Origin: Manihot esculenta
Lineage: Eukaryota > Streptophyta > Magnoliopsida > Malpighiales > Euphorbiaceae
Direction of reading: 5' to 3'
NCBI RefSeq assembly: GCF_001659605.2
Contig: NC_035170.2
Span: 434,001-498,000, forward strand
DNA: 64,000 nt
Below are positions 11,655 to 23,158 of this stretch, one piece after another. The first letter of the stretch is position 1; each line of letters begins with the position of its first letter. The translations under genes and the position numbers were made by a program. The notes under the pieces were generated by a model that saw nothing but the letters and a program-made list of their open reading frames with translations, made no database searches and had not been told where the DNA came from.

Positions 11655-13650
11655 GAAGAATATGATGTATTTGGGGAGCCTCTTGGCTCAGGCGGTTATG
11701 GTAAGGTTTAGAAAGTAATTTTTGAAAGGATGGAACAATATGGGCGATGAAGGAGATGACATTGAATCCTGAAGAGGATCCTGTATTCAATTTTTAGGGA
11801 GGCATGTATCATGGGAGATGTATGTCACTCTAACATGATGAAGTACTATATATTCTAAACTATATTCTAGATTTTGGAGCTCGTTAAATCTCTACCATTA
11901 TTTGCTGTTTTGGAGTTCTAGCCACAGATTTCTTGCCTATTCTAGTTGTTGGAATAAAACTCTTATTCATGGTGCTTTGTCTTTAATTTCTTGCCTTGCA
12001 GTGAAAGCAAGTGAATACATAGGTGCTAATCTGTATTATAGAATTAGGAAAAAATTTGAAATTGTAAACATAGAATGATGAAATCTGTTCAGCACTTCAT
12101 ATCCTGTCATTGCTAATTCAATCACAGAACCAAATGAAAAACAACTAGAAGAAAATTAAGAAAAAGATAACCAAGAGAAAACTCTCCCAAACTGGTAAAC
12201 ACTAGCCCCAGCTAAGCTACGGCTGCATAGCAAGATAATTCCAAAATTGCTTCCTCTTGCAATGTGAGCTCTAATATGCTTTTAGTATCTTCGTCATTCT
12301 ATTAGAATCTCCCACAATTTCCCACATCTCCCACAATTTCCAACAAATGCAGCTCCCCCACCTGCATTATTTTGCCTTCTAGAATGCTTCTCCGTGTTCC
12401 TCTGCTCCTCTTTTCTTTTTTTTGTTATACATCTGAAACGGCCTTGGGTTTGAGTTCACAACTTGCAAGTTTCTGCGGCTAACATTGCCATCTTCTTAAA
12501 CATTAAACTTGTCCTCAAGGTTGAAATAGGAATATAGTTTTGTAATCTATCACTTTCATTCAACTAGCTTTCTTTTCAGACTTTCCTTTCCATTTAATTA
12601 AAATTTACTAGAGTTGCTGATTCTGTTCCATTATTACTCTGGTCTGCAAAACTTCTCCAGGTTCCACCAACTTTGATAGAGTAAAGAATAAAAATTGTAA
12701 TATTGAAAGAAAAACTAAATTGAAATGCTGAAATTTTATTTAGAAAGGCTGAAGCACTTACAACCAATATATTTCATTCAACTAGCTTTCTTTTCAGACT
12801 TTCCTTTCCATTGAATTAAAACTTACTAGAGTTGTTGATTCTGTTCCATTATTACTCTAATCTGAATAAGAAGAATTTGAGGCGGCTCTTTAGGGCATTC
12901 ATCGAAAAGAATTGTAATATTGAAAGCAAAATTAACCTGTAATGCTGAAATTTATTTAGAAAGGCTGAAGGGCTTACAATATATTTCAAAGTTGTCAAAC
13001 AAAATAAAGGACTCAGGGAATGATTCCTGAGCTAGCCAATAACAGCCCACAGCCAAGTTGTTCACACGCTCTTTGTTTAATGGGGTTTATCGTTTTATAT
13101 ATATATATATATATATCAAATACTTGCTCTTTCCTTAATTGATAGGTTAGAACATTCTTTTATTAATAATGGACGCATCTACCTTGTGATGGAGTATTTC
13201 TCTTAAACTCTAGGAGAGTTTATCGGTAAGCTGAATGGAGTTCCCTTTGATATCAAAGTGAGTATGTGATCAACGGTAAAATTTTCTTTCATGTCAAAAA
13301 TTGCATAAGTTGTTGCAAAGCTGATCATTAGTAATGATGCCTTAATTTGTCTTGTAGTTAAACTCTGAGACATTTTGAATGAAATAGCATATTGTCACTC
13401 TATGGGTATCTTCTATCGAGATCTAAAGTTAAGTAATCTAATGGTAAAAGAAAATGTTACTAAAGATCATTGATTTTGGCTCTCTAGAGGTTTCATTAGC
13501 TCTGATAGTAATCTTATTCCAGAGGTATAGATGTTATATAATTTTAAATTTATTAAAAAATTCTTTTGTATTTTTTATTTTAAAATAATAATATTTTTTA
13601 TCCCATGAGATAGACACGTACGCTTACATGGCACCGGAAATTTTGCTCGG
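11655..13650 (+). pseudogene. CDK-like protein kinase pseudogene, left palindrome arm
   Basis: Separate coding blocks of a Ser/Thr kinase N-terminal half are readable. They are a glycine-rich loop GEPLGSGGYGKV (about 11,672-11,708), a beta-3 block AMKEMTLNPEEDP with the ATP-binding Lys (about 11,739-11,775), RIYLVMEYFS (about 13,175), AYCHSMG plus YRDLKLSN (catalytic loop, about 13,390-13,437), IIDFGS (DFG at 13,472-13,480) and YAYMAPEILLG (about 13,618-13,650), where the palindrome turns. The AYCHS and RDLK blocks are CDK-like. A TAG at 11,709-11,711 directly after GKV and other stops disable it. A degenerate repeat of about 1.2 kb lies in the presumed intron (11,940-13,130). Confidence 0.75.
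12555..12990 (+). repeat. Tandem duplication of about 218 bp in the left arm
   Basis: Two imperfect copies start at 12,555 and 12,773, each opening TTCATTCAACTAGC and each ending in a block with AGAAAGGCTGAAG. The right arm has one copy (about 14,340-14,525), so the duplication arose after the inverted repeat formed or was lost on the right. Confidence 0.7.
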
Positions 13651-13707
13651 CCCAAGTCAAAACTATCCACCCCTTATGCAAAATTTTCGGAAATAATAAC
13701 ACAGGTT
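13649..13707. other. Spacer at the centre of the inverted repeat
   Basis: About 59 bp separates the two arms. On the left the last matching bases are a GCTC at 13,645-13,648; on the right the match resumes with GAGC at 13,708-13,711. An RNA read through this point would fold into a long stem with a short loop. Confidence 0.7.
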
Positions 13708-15345
13708 GAGCAAAATTTTCAATGCCATGTAAGCGTATGTGCCGATGTGTCCTAAATAATAGGATAAAAAATATAATTATTTTAAAATAAAAAATACAGA
13801 GATTTTTTTAATAAATTTAAAATTACATAACATCTATATCTCGAGAGTAAGATCTAGAGAGACCAAAATCAATGATCTTTAACAACAAATTTTCTTTTAC
13901 CATTATATTGCTTAACTTTAAATTTGGATGAAGGATATCCATAGAGGGACAATGTGCTATCCCATTCAAAATTTATCTCAAAAATAACTACAAGACAAAT
14001 TAAGACATCATTACTAATGATCGGCTTTGCAACAAAGTATGCAATTTTTGACATAAAGAAAATTTTACCGTTGATCACCTGCTCGCTTTGATATCAAAGG
14101 GACTTCCATTCAGCCTGCCGATAAACTCTCCTAGAGTTTGAGGGAAATACTCTATCACAAGGTAGATGCGTGCATTATCAATAAAAGAATGTTCCGACCT
14201 ATCAATTAAGCAAAAAGTAACTATTTGATATATATATAATGATAAACCCCATTAAATAAAGAGGGTGTAAATAGCTTGGCTGTGGGCTGTGTTATGGACT
14301 AGCTCGGGAATCATTTCCGCGGTCCTTTATTTTGTTTGGCAATTTTGAAATATACCGGTTGTAAGCGCTTCAACATTTCTGAATAAAATTTTAGCGTTCA
14401 CAGTTTAGTTTTGCTTTCAATATTACAATTCTTATCCTTTATTCTATCAAAGTTAATAATGGAACAGCAACTCTAGTAAGTTTTAATTAAATGGAAAGGA
14501 AAGTCTGAAAATAAAGCTAGTTGAATGAAAGTGATAGATTACAAAACTAAATTCTTATTTCAACCTTGGGGACAAGTTAATGTTCAAGAGGATGGCAATG
14601 TTAGCAGCAGAAGCTTGCAAGCTGTGAACTCAAATCCAAGACCGTTTCAGGTGTATTACGAAAAGAGGAGCAGAAGGCAGAATCATGCAGCGGGGGAGCT
14701 GCATTTGTTGGAAATTGTGGGAGATGTGTCACCGGGAGATTCTAACAGAATGATGAAGATACTAAAAGCATATTGGAGCTCATATTGCAAGAGGAAGCAG
14801 TTTTGGAATTATCTTGCTATGCACCAGTAGCTTAGCTGGAGTAGTGTTCACCAATTTGGGAGAGTTTTCTCCTAGTTATTTTTTTCTTAATTTTCTTCTA
14901 GTTGTTTTCCATTTGGTTCTGTGATTGAATTAGCAATGACAAGATAGGAAGTGATGAACCCATTGATCAGATTTCATTATTCTATGTTTACAATTTCAAA
15001 TTGTTTTCTAATTCTATAATATACATATTAGTACTTATGTATTCACAGGCAGAGAATTAAAGACAAAACACCTTGAATAAGAGCTTTATTCCAACAATTA
15101 TAATAGGCAAGAACTCCAAAGCAGCAAATAATAGCAGAGATCCTTAGTATCTCGTGTTGTTAGGGTGGCATAATCTCCCATGATACATGCCTCCCTAAAA
15201 ATTGAATGCGGATACTGTGGTCCTCTTCAGGATTCAATGTCATATCCTTTTCACCCATATTGTTCCATCCTTTCTATGAATTACTTTCTAAACCTTACCA
15301 TAACCGCCTGAGCCAAGAGGCTCCCCAATTATATCATATTATTCC
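13708..15345 (-). pseudogene. CDK-like protein kinase pseudogene, right palindrome arm
   Basis: Mirror copy of the left-arm kinase fragment on the minus strand. The glycine-rich loop GEPLGSGGYGKV is at about 15,290-15,330. It is followed by the same TAG stop (15,288-15,290), then MTLNPEED near 15,220-15,245. The catalytic-loop, DFG and APE regions lie between about 13,960 and 13,708. Because both arms share the stop after GKV, the gene was already broken when the inverted copy arose. The kinase is cut at the same point as on the left, just after the APE motif. Confidence 0.72.
14525..15000 (+). mobile_element. Degenerate repeat inside the kinase intron, right arm
   Basis: A 101-residue open stretch (14,525-14,830) begins with a phrase resembling the TTGAGGACAAG region found near the end of plant LTR elements (CAACCTTGGGGACAAGTTAA near 14,563). 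It is followed by a TGTTGGAATAAA-type sequence (reverse complement near 15,085). The left-arm partner (about 11,940-12,560) is more broken. It is probably an old retroelement tail; the class cannot be fixed by eye. Confidence 0.35.
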
Positions 15346-16264
15346 ATATGCTGTATGCACCAAAGCAAATATTATCTTAGCCAAATTGCAAGACTGAATC
15401 CAACAGACTATATATATACACACAAACATATATGAAGAATAAAAGTAGTTTAAAGGAAAGTAAACTGAAATTACTAGAAGATAAATCAGTAATGAAGAAG
15501 GTTATAGAATTGATTTAAATGTAGAATTTGCTAATGTTATGATGCATCAAAAGACACAAATACACAAACAGCTAGGGTTCTTATATATTTCATGCATGGT
15601 TTAACAGAAATCAAACTGAAGATTTAATTTAGAATCAAAAAGTAGTTCTAGTTCCACTTGATCAATATTCGAAAAACATATAAAATTCACCAATATTATG
15701 TCAGAAAAAGACTAATTTCAAGGTTTCCTTTCAATAAAAGAGGGGAAGTTAGGAAAGAAAGGAAGTAATACAAGTTGCAGAATATTAGAGCAATATTCTC
15801 TCAATTTTGATTTATTATTTGGAATAAAATATTTCACAAGAATTTAATTATTATCTAGTGATTTCACAGGAATAAAATTTACACAAGATTTTCAAGGAAA
15901 ATGAAATAAACTTCTGCAAGAATTCATTTGAATTCTCGGTCTTGCAAAATGAATAATCTGAACACAAGAAAAGAACTAACCTTTCTCTTTTGAGAGGGCA
16001 CTAACGGATTCAATGGAATAAAGATAGGTCGGCTAAGCAGATCTGTATTGTATACAACCCCGGTGGAAAGGCTACTTCAAAGTCCTAACTAACTAATTGG
16101 GTTACAAGATTCAAATGGAGAAATGAAGTCCCATTGCTAAACTGAGTTCAGATGTGGAACAGTTAATGGCGAGGTAACGAACGAGTCAGGGTGGTGCTTT
16201 GTTCTCACGATTTCCTTCTCCGATGTTGCTCTATCTTCTTGCTGCGGCAATAAGTTGATTTTGG

Positions 16265-16928
16265 CGGGCTTAACGTTTTCAAATGAAAATTCTTATATAG
16301 GGAAGTTTTATATACTTCATATTTAATAAATAGTATTACTTTTATATTAATATTATTGATACTAATAATTCCTCCAATTTTATATTAGTAATATTAATAT
16401 TAATATTATTAATATGAATTTTGGACCATAAAGAATTTATTTTATTATAATTGTAATTATTTTCCAATTTAATTTTAACAAAAATAAGAAATCAAATATG
16501 TAATGAGTCCGCATTAATTTAAAATTTTTTATTTTTACCTAAAAGCCTGCACTTAACCAATTTAATCCAACTCTAATTCATGATTAACCATCTCTAATTA
16601 GTTGAAATTTGTAATTTAAAGTATAGAATGAAGAGGAAGAGAAGCTCTTTCATTCCTCTATTGTATTATTTTCAATTGATTCTTGAAAAGTTGTACCCAA
16701 TGTTATGATTTTATTCGATTCTCGATATGACAACTATGATTTATAGATTGTAATCATGTGTTCATGATTTCTCTGTCATTATTTATGTGATGTGAAACTT
16801 ATTAGAAATGCTGGAGAAGGAAGCTTTTAAGTGCTTGTTCCTGAACGACGGACATGGAAAGACACTATGGGAGAGAGACATACTCTTTTTTGTTTTAATC
16901 GCTGAAATTGTACAGTGAACCTTTTTGG
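16265..16928. other. Segment present only in the right arm
   Basis: An AT-rich block of about 664 bp with no gene, flanked by two copies of TTTTGG (16,259-16,264 and 16,923-16,928). The left arm has a single CCAAAA (952-957) joining the flanks directly. No terminal inverted repeats are seen, so a microhomology deletion on the left explains it better than a transposon on the right. Confidence 0.6.
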
Positions 16929-17385
16929 TCCAGGTATATGACCCCAAAACTTTCCTTTTGCTAACATCATGGCCTCTTCCATGAATTATATATATATAGT
17001 CCAAAAGACCTTAGAAGTTTCTATCTTTTTACATTCACTGGGATGCTTTGATTATGTGAATGGCGATAGGTATTTTTTTTTTTTATATTTTTTTTACTTT
17101 ATTTTTTGTGTTAGAATCCCTTTAATGGGTAGAGATTTATAGACCATTTGAATGAGCAGGCTATCCAACTCTTTCTCTCACATTTGCATCAACCATTATA
17201 TGAGATTAACCTTCTCAACACCCTGTTTAAGGGTCTTGCATTTCCTGTTTGCTCATGTATTACTTTTCATGATTTTTCGTACAGGTTTATTTGCTATGAC
17301 TGAGCAAAGGCAGCGCGATAATAAGTTCCATTTAAAGCCCTTTTGCACATTTATATGAGATTCTGTTTAACTTGCTTCAATCTTC

Positions 17386-17388
<3 letters not shown>

Positions 17389-17421
<33 letters not shown>
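17389..17421 (+). repeat. CT microsatellite
   Basis: About 16 CT units in a row, just outside the right palindrome arm. Confidence 0.9.
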
Positions 17422-17425
<4 letters not shown>

Positions 17426-18117
17426 ACACATAAGAGATCTTTCACTTCTAGTTCTCACTCATTTATTTGTCTCTTCTCTTATGGTGTTAGGCTAAAGGCA
17501 CTGTGGAAGAGAGCATATATAAATTGAACAGGAGTAGAAACACCGGTTCCTTCATAAGTGGTAACACAAAATAAATTAATTATTTAGCCTGTCAATGCTA
17601 AATTTAAATATATTTTAAATCCGATAATATATTAATTAAATTTGTTGTATTGAGATTGAATCGGATATTCGAAAATAATTGATTTATTACCATCTCTAAA
17701 ATTTATTACATTTTAAAAAATTAACCGATAAAAAATTTATTTTAAAATAAAAAATTATTATTTAATTTTTATAATATTAAAAAATTTACTATTTAATTTC
17801 TAAATTTTTAAAATATATATAAAACATTATTCACAATTTAAAAATTTAATTTCCCTCTTTTGAAATCACTAAGGACCGATGAATAAACGAAAATGTCTTA
17901 AAATTTTATATTAATAACTTAATTAACTTAAAAAAAACTCCTAAATCTCCGATTTTTGTGCCATTCCCTCCCAATACACTCCTGCATCTCTTGTCCCTCT
18001 CTCCTTTCCCTTTCTCTCTTCTCTCTCTGGTCATTCTCCACACAAGCGCCACACCCCCAAAATCGCTAATTTCCCTTTAATTCACACAATGTAACACAAA
18101 AATTCTTGAATCAAATC
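17422..18117. other. Intergenic AT-rich stretch
   Basis: No coding potential is seen. CT-rich sequence at about 17,980-18,030 precedes the F-box locus and may be its leader. Confidence 0.4.
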
Positions 18118-20016
18118 ATGGACCTCAAGCTCACATTAAAATTGCAACAAAGACAGGTGTGGAAGTACAAGAAGGAAGAGAAGGTGGAGAAATTGAAGAT
18201 CAAGAAGAAAGAAGATCTAGAAGAGAAACATGGATGATGCTCGGATCTCCACTAAGAATGCCATCTGAAATCATAGCCAGTGCTATAGCAACAGGAAGAG
18301 TAAGAGCCCAGCAACATGTCTCCCCAGGTGTGATTGATTTCCAATATCTAAAGTTTGTGTCTTGGAAATTTTTTTTTTGTGTTTGGTTTTTGCTTGTTTT
18401 GCTTGATTGATATTCAGTGAGTGAATAGAAATTTACATGGCAAGACTTTTTGCTTTTTGTCTGATTAGGTTGAAGTAGTAGAAGCTGGTGATGATTGTAT
18501 CAGTGAATTGCCTGATGATATTCTCTATCATTTTTGAGCATGAGAGATGCTGTTAAGACGGGATTATTGTCGCGAAGATGGAGATTTCTATTCTCCTTCA
18601 CACCTCAACTCAAGTTTGATACTCTTTCTGTTTTTGGAAAAAACCCTGATTTGCAAAACAAGTCCAAATTTTTAATGGCTGTTAATCAATTCTTGCGCTG
18701 CTATACTGGTCCTAAAATTGATACCTTCCAACTTACTTATCGCCTTGGGGATGAGTCTGCCTCTCATATTGATGGATGGATTAATTTTGCTTCGCAGTCG
18801 GAGGCTAAAACAATTTTTCTTAATTTTGATCTTGTATTTGTTCCTGGTATTAAACATTATGATTTTCCTTGTCACCTTCTCATTTATCATGCTAAAACAT
18901 CTAGCTTGAAGCATCTGCACTTAGTATCATGTACTTTTACACCTTCTCTTGATCATGCCAAAAGATTAATTTCTTTGAGAACTCTTTACATTGGTTATGT
19001 ACCTTTAAGTCCATGCCATCTAGACACTATAATGTCTACTTGCTTGAACCTGGAGTGCTTAACACTGAATAGTTGTTATCTGCCTGGGAGTCTTCGAATA
19101 TTTGGTCCATCCAGTGGATTGGAATCTTTCAAGATTTCATGTAATGACTTCCTGAACCTTGAGCTTAATTCTCTTAAAAAGTTGAACTTCTTTGAGTTTG
19201 CTGGTATCGCAGAGGCATTAACATTTACTGGCCTTCCAACATTGAGAAAGGCATATTTCATGTTCTTAAATAAATATATAAGCGGCGCTCGATATATGTA
19301 TAAGAAACTTGCAAAAGATCTTCCCCAGCTAGAAATTCTATCAGTAGTTCTTTATCCTTTTGAGGTACGTGGAGAAAGTTCACAAAATAAATTTTATATT
19401 ATAATTAAATACAAATAATTTATATTGATATCCTTTCCCGCCAACTATGAAATTTGGTATTGTAGGGTCTGCCAGTAAGTGACAGTGCGAGTCCACTCAG
19501 GAATGTGAAAGAACTGGTACTATATAATTACGTATGGAATTATGACCTTTTTGGAATCGTACCTCTAATTGATGTAGCTCCTGCTCTGCAAAAATTGTAT
19601 CTCACTCTAAGTATTTTCTACGTTTGTTTTAATTTTATAAAAGGATATGTATTTATAGGTTGATTTGTTTATGGCAGTTGCACTTTAGCACCTGTGATCA
19701 ATTTAATAGAGCGAAAGTGGGGAGTAAACAACCACATTTACAACTCAAAGAGCTTGAGATAAGTGGATGTATTGGTAGATCATGTGAGATGGAGTTTTTT
19801 ACTTATTTACTTGATAATTGCGTCGCACTCAAGGTGATGACTGTTAGAGGAGACAGAAAGAAGTATCTTGGAGATGGTAGGTGGATGAATGACGGAATAC
19901 CTCGTGTAGGTAGCAAGCTAAATCTTGAGGTGCTTCGTGATATGCTTCTGCAGCAAAGGGTTAACTCGTGTATAGAAATAATTCACACCAACATGCTAGT
20001 TATGAAATTGGAATAG
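18118..20016 (+). pseudogene. F-box/LRR (FBD-type) gene, frameshifted in the F-box
   Basis: Likely parts are an uncertain first exon (18,118-about 18,327), then about 18,469-19,364, 19,466-about 19,610 and 19,678-20,016. The second exon opens DCISELPDDILYH, then loses frame, and the F-box resumes as SFLSMRDAVKTGLLSRRW. Compared with the usual LPDDILYHILSFLS about 10 nt are missing near 18,527, giving TGA in the first frame. The rest is leucine-rich (LKHLHLVSC, LNLECLTLNSC, LKKLNFFEF, LKELEISGC) and ends in an FBD-like tail with EMEFFTYLLDNCVALKVMTV. Intact relatives bind SKP1 through the F-box and select ubiquitination targets with the repeats. The locus is either a pseudogene or makes a protein that starts at the ATG at 18,540 and lacks half the F-box. 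Confidence 0.72.
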
Positions 20017-20665
20017 AAGCCAATAACGCTAATGTTGCATTATTTCTGAACTCGGATAATATATTATTTAATTTCCTGATTTTGTGATTAGTAATTTTTT
20101 TACATATATTTAACTGTCAAAGAATTAGTACCTTTAAATCCAATTTTATACAAGTTTGATAATGACATTTGTCAATTTCTAAATTACAATTTTAGTTCAA
20201 AATGTTTGATTAACTAATCTAAAATATTATAAGGGTATATATATATATATACATTGCCTGAGAATATAAAAAATATATGGCCTAAAAATTATTCCTATCG
20301 CCATTCTATTCCAACCAAAAGAAGTTGATCAAAGAGGTGCAACTTTGGCATACACATGGAACCAAGCATATTAACAAAACTACTCATCCCTTCTTTAGTA
20401 ATTGCTTGATTAAGTTAGTATTCTTGGATGCAGGTGTGTGCTCTGTGTGTGTGTGAGAGAGAGAGAGAGCAAAAGCTGAAGTACAATTATTATAAAAATT
20501 GCACTTGAGTTTAAAATTGTCCAGTTAAACCAGGAATTAATGCCAATAAGGTCTCAACAATGACCAGAAAATGAAACAACAATTTTCTTGTCAGCTTCAC
20601 TCAAGGTTTCTCATTGCCAACATGATGAAAGCTATCGAAAAGCTGTTCAGAAATCTGATCCTTGT
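20017..20665. other. Intergenic stretch
   Basis: AT-rich with short TA (about 20,235-20,251) and GT/GA (about 20,443-20,470) microsatellites. No gene is seen. Confidence 0.5.
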
Positions 20666-21012
<347 letters not shown>

Positions 21013-21018
21013 CTAGGA

Positions 21019-23158
21019 CTCTGATACCACTCTATAACGATCCGAAAATCAGACTGCTACCGGCGCTAGGGTTCAAATCGACTTAAGGTTGCCAAAACCC
21101 GTAGTAAGCCTACTATACATCCTATTACACCTGATAAAATTCCATACATGATCACACGAAAACATAAACATAAGCATTCCATGAACCAAGGCTCGACCTG
21201 TGCATGTATCAAAATTGAAAACATAAAACTCATACTAGAAATCTCATCAAATGCTCCAGTATGGTAAATATCATATGCCTCAAGCTTAGTTCAAATATAA
21301 ACTCATACTTCAAACTTTTACATAAAAATCATGTAAACAGGGATTACAAGGACAAAAACTAGGGCAAGCACGATTCTAAAACCATAAAGCAATATATGTC
21401 CACATCTATACTGTTACAAAAGGTTATACCAGCAACTCAGCCGCCTTTCCCGAGCTAACTCTGATCCAACAAACCTGGGGTTAGGGGAAAGGGATAAGTT
21501 ACAAGAACCTAGTAAGCAGAACATAAAAACAGTTCAATAAACATATGATCGAATGAAATGCGTTACAACACAAACAATTCACATCAAGATGGAATTATCA
21601 CCAGTAACCCTCTATAAATTCCAATAGTGCCCGGCACACGACGGGTGCTCCTCAGGACTTCTTCTTAAACATATCATAATATATCCATTATATCAAGGGC
21701 GTAGAATGGGCAACCCTGGTCTTTTCCTTACATAGTGCCAGGGGCGTAGAATGGGCAAGTCCTGGTATTTCCATATCCGTCATAACATATCATACTCGAG
21801 GGCTAGTAGGTCATCCAACATCCATCCACAACAATAGTAAATTATGCAATGCATCATATTCGTGAATTCTAATGCAAACAACCTAATACATATACATGGC
21901 ATTCGTGATGCATGAGCATACTTAAAAAGTTTAATTATTTTAAGAGGAATAAATCAGTTTAGTTCTACTCACCTCTGGTTGACGCTCGCCTAAAACTGAC
22001 GCAGTTATCTCACTGCAGACCTCTACGGTCTCCCAAGTTCGATCCTACACAGATAGACTTAAATGAGGGACCAAACATAACTTTTACAAGACTCTAAACA
22101 ACTCTCCAAGAACCCCCTAAAACATACCAAAACATGCATATAAAACAAGCAGGGGGAGGCTGGGCAGGGGATTTTCGGCTGCAGATTCGGCGGCCAAAGG
22201 TCTCTCACAAATTCGAAAGTCAGTAACTTTCGGGGGTAGGTTCGGCGGCCTAAACCTCTTCACAGATCCGAAAGTCAGTAACTTTCGGGGGTAGTTTAGG
22301 CGGCCAAAAGGTTGCCTCTACCTGCAGGTTCAGTGGTCGAACCTTGCTTCGGTGGCCGAACCTGGATTCTCCAGCAAGGCAGAACCCGATTCTGCCCTTT
22401 ACTCACAGCAACCCAAAAGCTCCCTTTCTCACATCCAACATCCCAGAAACAAGAGAATATACTCAACAAGTGTAAGGGCATCTAGAACTAGCCTAAACCT
22501 CATCAAGCAACAACCACCACAACACAAGAATACTCCCAAGCTCAAAAACAGAACTTTAAACCCAAAATATAGAAGAAGGAAAAACTCCAACCTTTGCATG
22601 ATTTCAAAAACAGCGATTCAGGATTGACATCGAGTCCTAAACAGGGGTTTTCAAAGAAGCCAAACTTACCTTTTTCTTTTGGAGAATCACCAACAAAACA
22701 ATCAAGAGGAGGTTTTTGGGAAAGTTGGAGTGGATGAACTTTAGAAGATCCGAGAACTAGAGCTTGGAAACACAACACAAATCTTCAAAAAAACAAAGGA
22801 GAATTCGTGAGGAACCACACATTTTAAAGAAGCATTGAGGAAAAAGGGTCATACAACTCACCTCTGCTCGAAAATGGGGAAAGAAACCTTTACATTTTCT
22901 GGCAGATAGCCTTTTATAGGTGGCTGAGGAAGCCACGTTCGGCGGCAGAACTTGAAGATTCGGCGGCCGAACCTTGGGATTCCTCAAAACTCTTTTCTCT
23001 TTTCTTTTAATATGATTCCAAACAATAAAAACCAAAATTCATTTTATGAAAACCCTATTTTACCCTTCTAAACATTCCGGCTTCGAGATTCTGAATTTCG
23101 ATGGAGATTTCCGTTGGAAAGTGGAAATTTCGACGCTGGAGATTAGCCGGGTATTATA
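21019..23158 (-). mobile_element. Old Tekay-type LTR with primer-binding site
   Basis: In minus orientation the sequence runs from TATAATACCCGGC (23,158) to a CCGGTAGCAGTCTG-type end near 21,034, then directly TGGTATCAGAG (reverse complement of 21,019-21,029), the initiator tRNA-Met primer site. It is a diverged relative of the LTRs at 24,910-27,327, about 2.1 kb long. It shares start, end and clusters of degenerate TTCGGCGGCC motifs. No internal region follows, so this is a 5'-terminal remnant of an element inserted into the kinase intron. Confidence 0.78.

Larger units (their letters stand above)
546..13648 (+). repeat. Left arm of a giant inverted repeat (interrupted)
   Basis: The arm is made of 546-990 plus 10,783-13,648, about 3.3 kb once the Athila element between them is set aside. 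Read along the plus strand it matches the reverse complement of 13,708-17,314. Examples are the block around 840-950 against 16,930-17,030 and the block at 10,790-10,840 against 16,170-16,220. The arms differ by many substitutions and indels, so the duplication is old. The left arm alone carries a local tandem duplication (12,555-12,990). It lacks a roughly 664-bp segment present on the right. Confidence 0.85.
13708..17314 (-). repeat. Right arm of the giant inverted repeat
   Basis: This is the reverse-complement partner of 546-990 plus 10,783-13,648. It has no Athila insertion; the unoccupied target appears as TTGCT at 16,226-16,230. It carries one copy of the segment that is tandemly duplicated on the left. 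It has an extra 16,265-16,928 block bounded by the hexamer TTTTGG (16,259-16,264 and 16,923-16,928). Outward homology ends near 17,314, in a conserved stretch that reads open in both arms (500-709 minus, 17,152-17,358 plus) but resembles no known protein. Confidence 0.85.
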
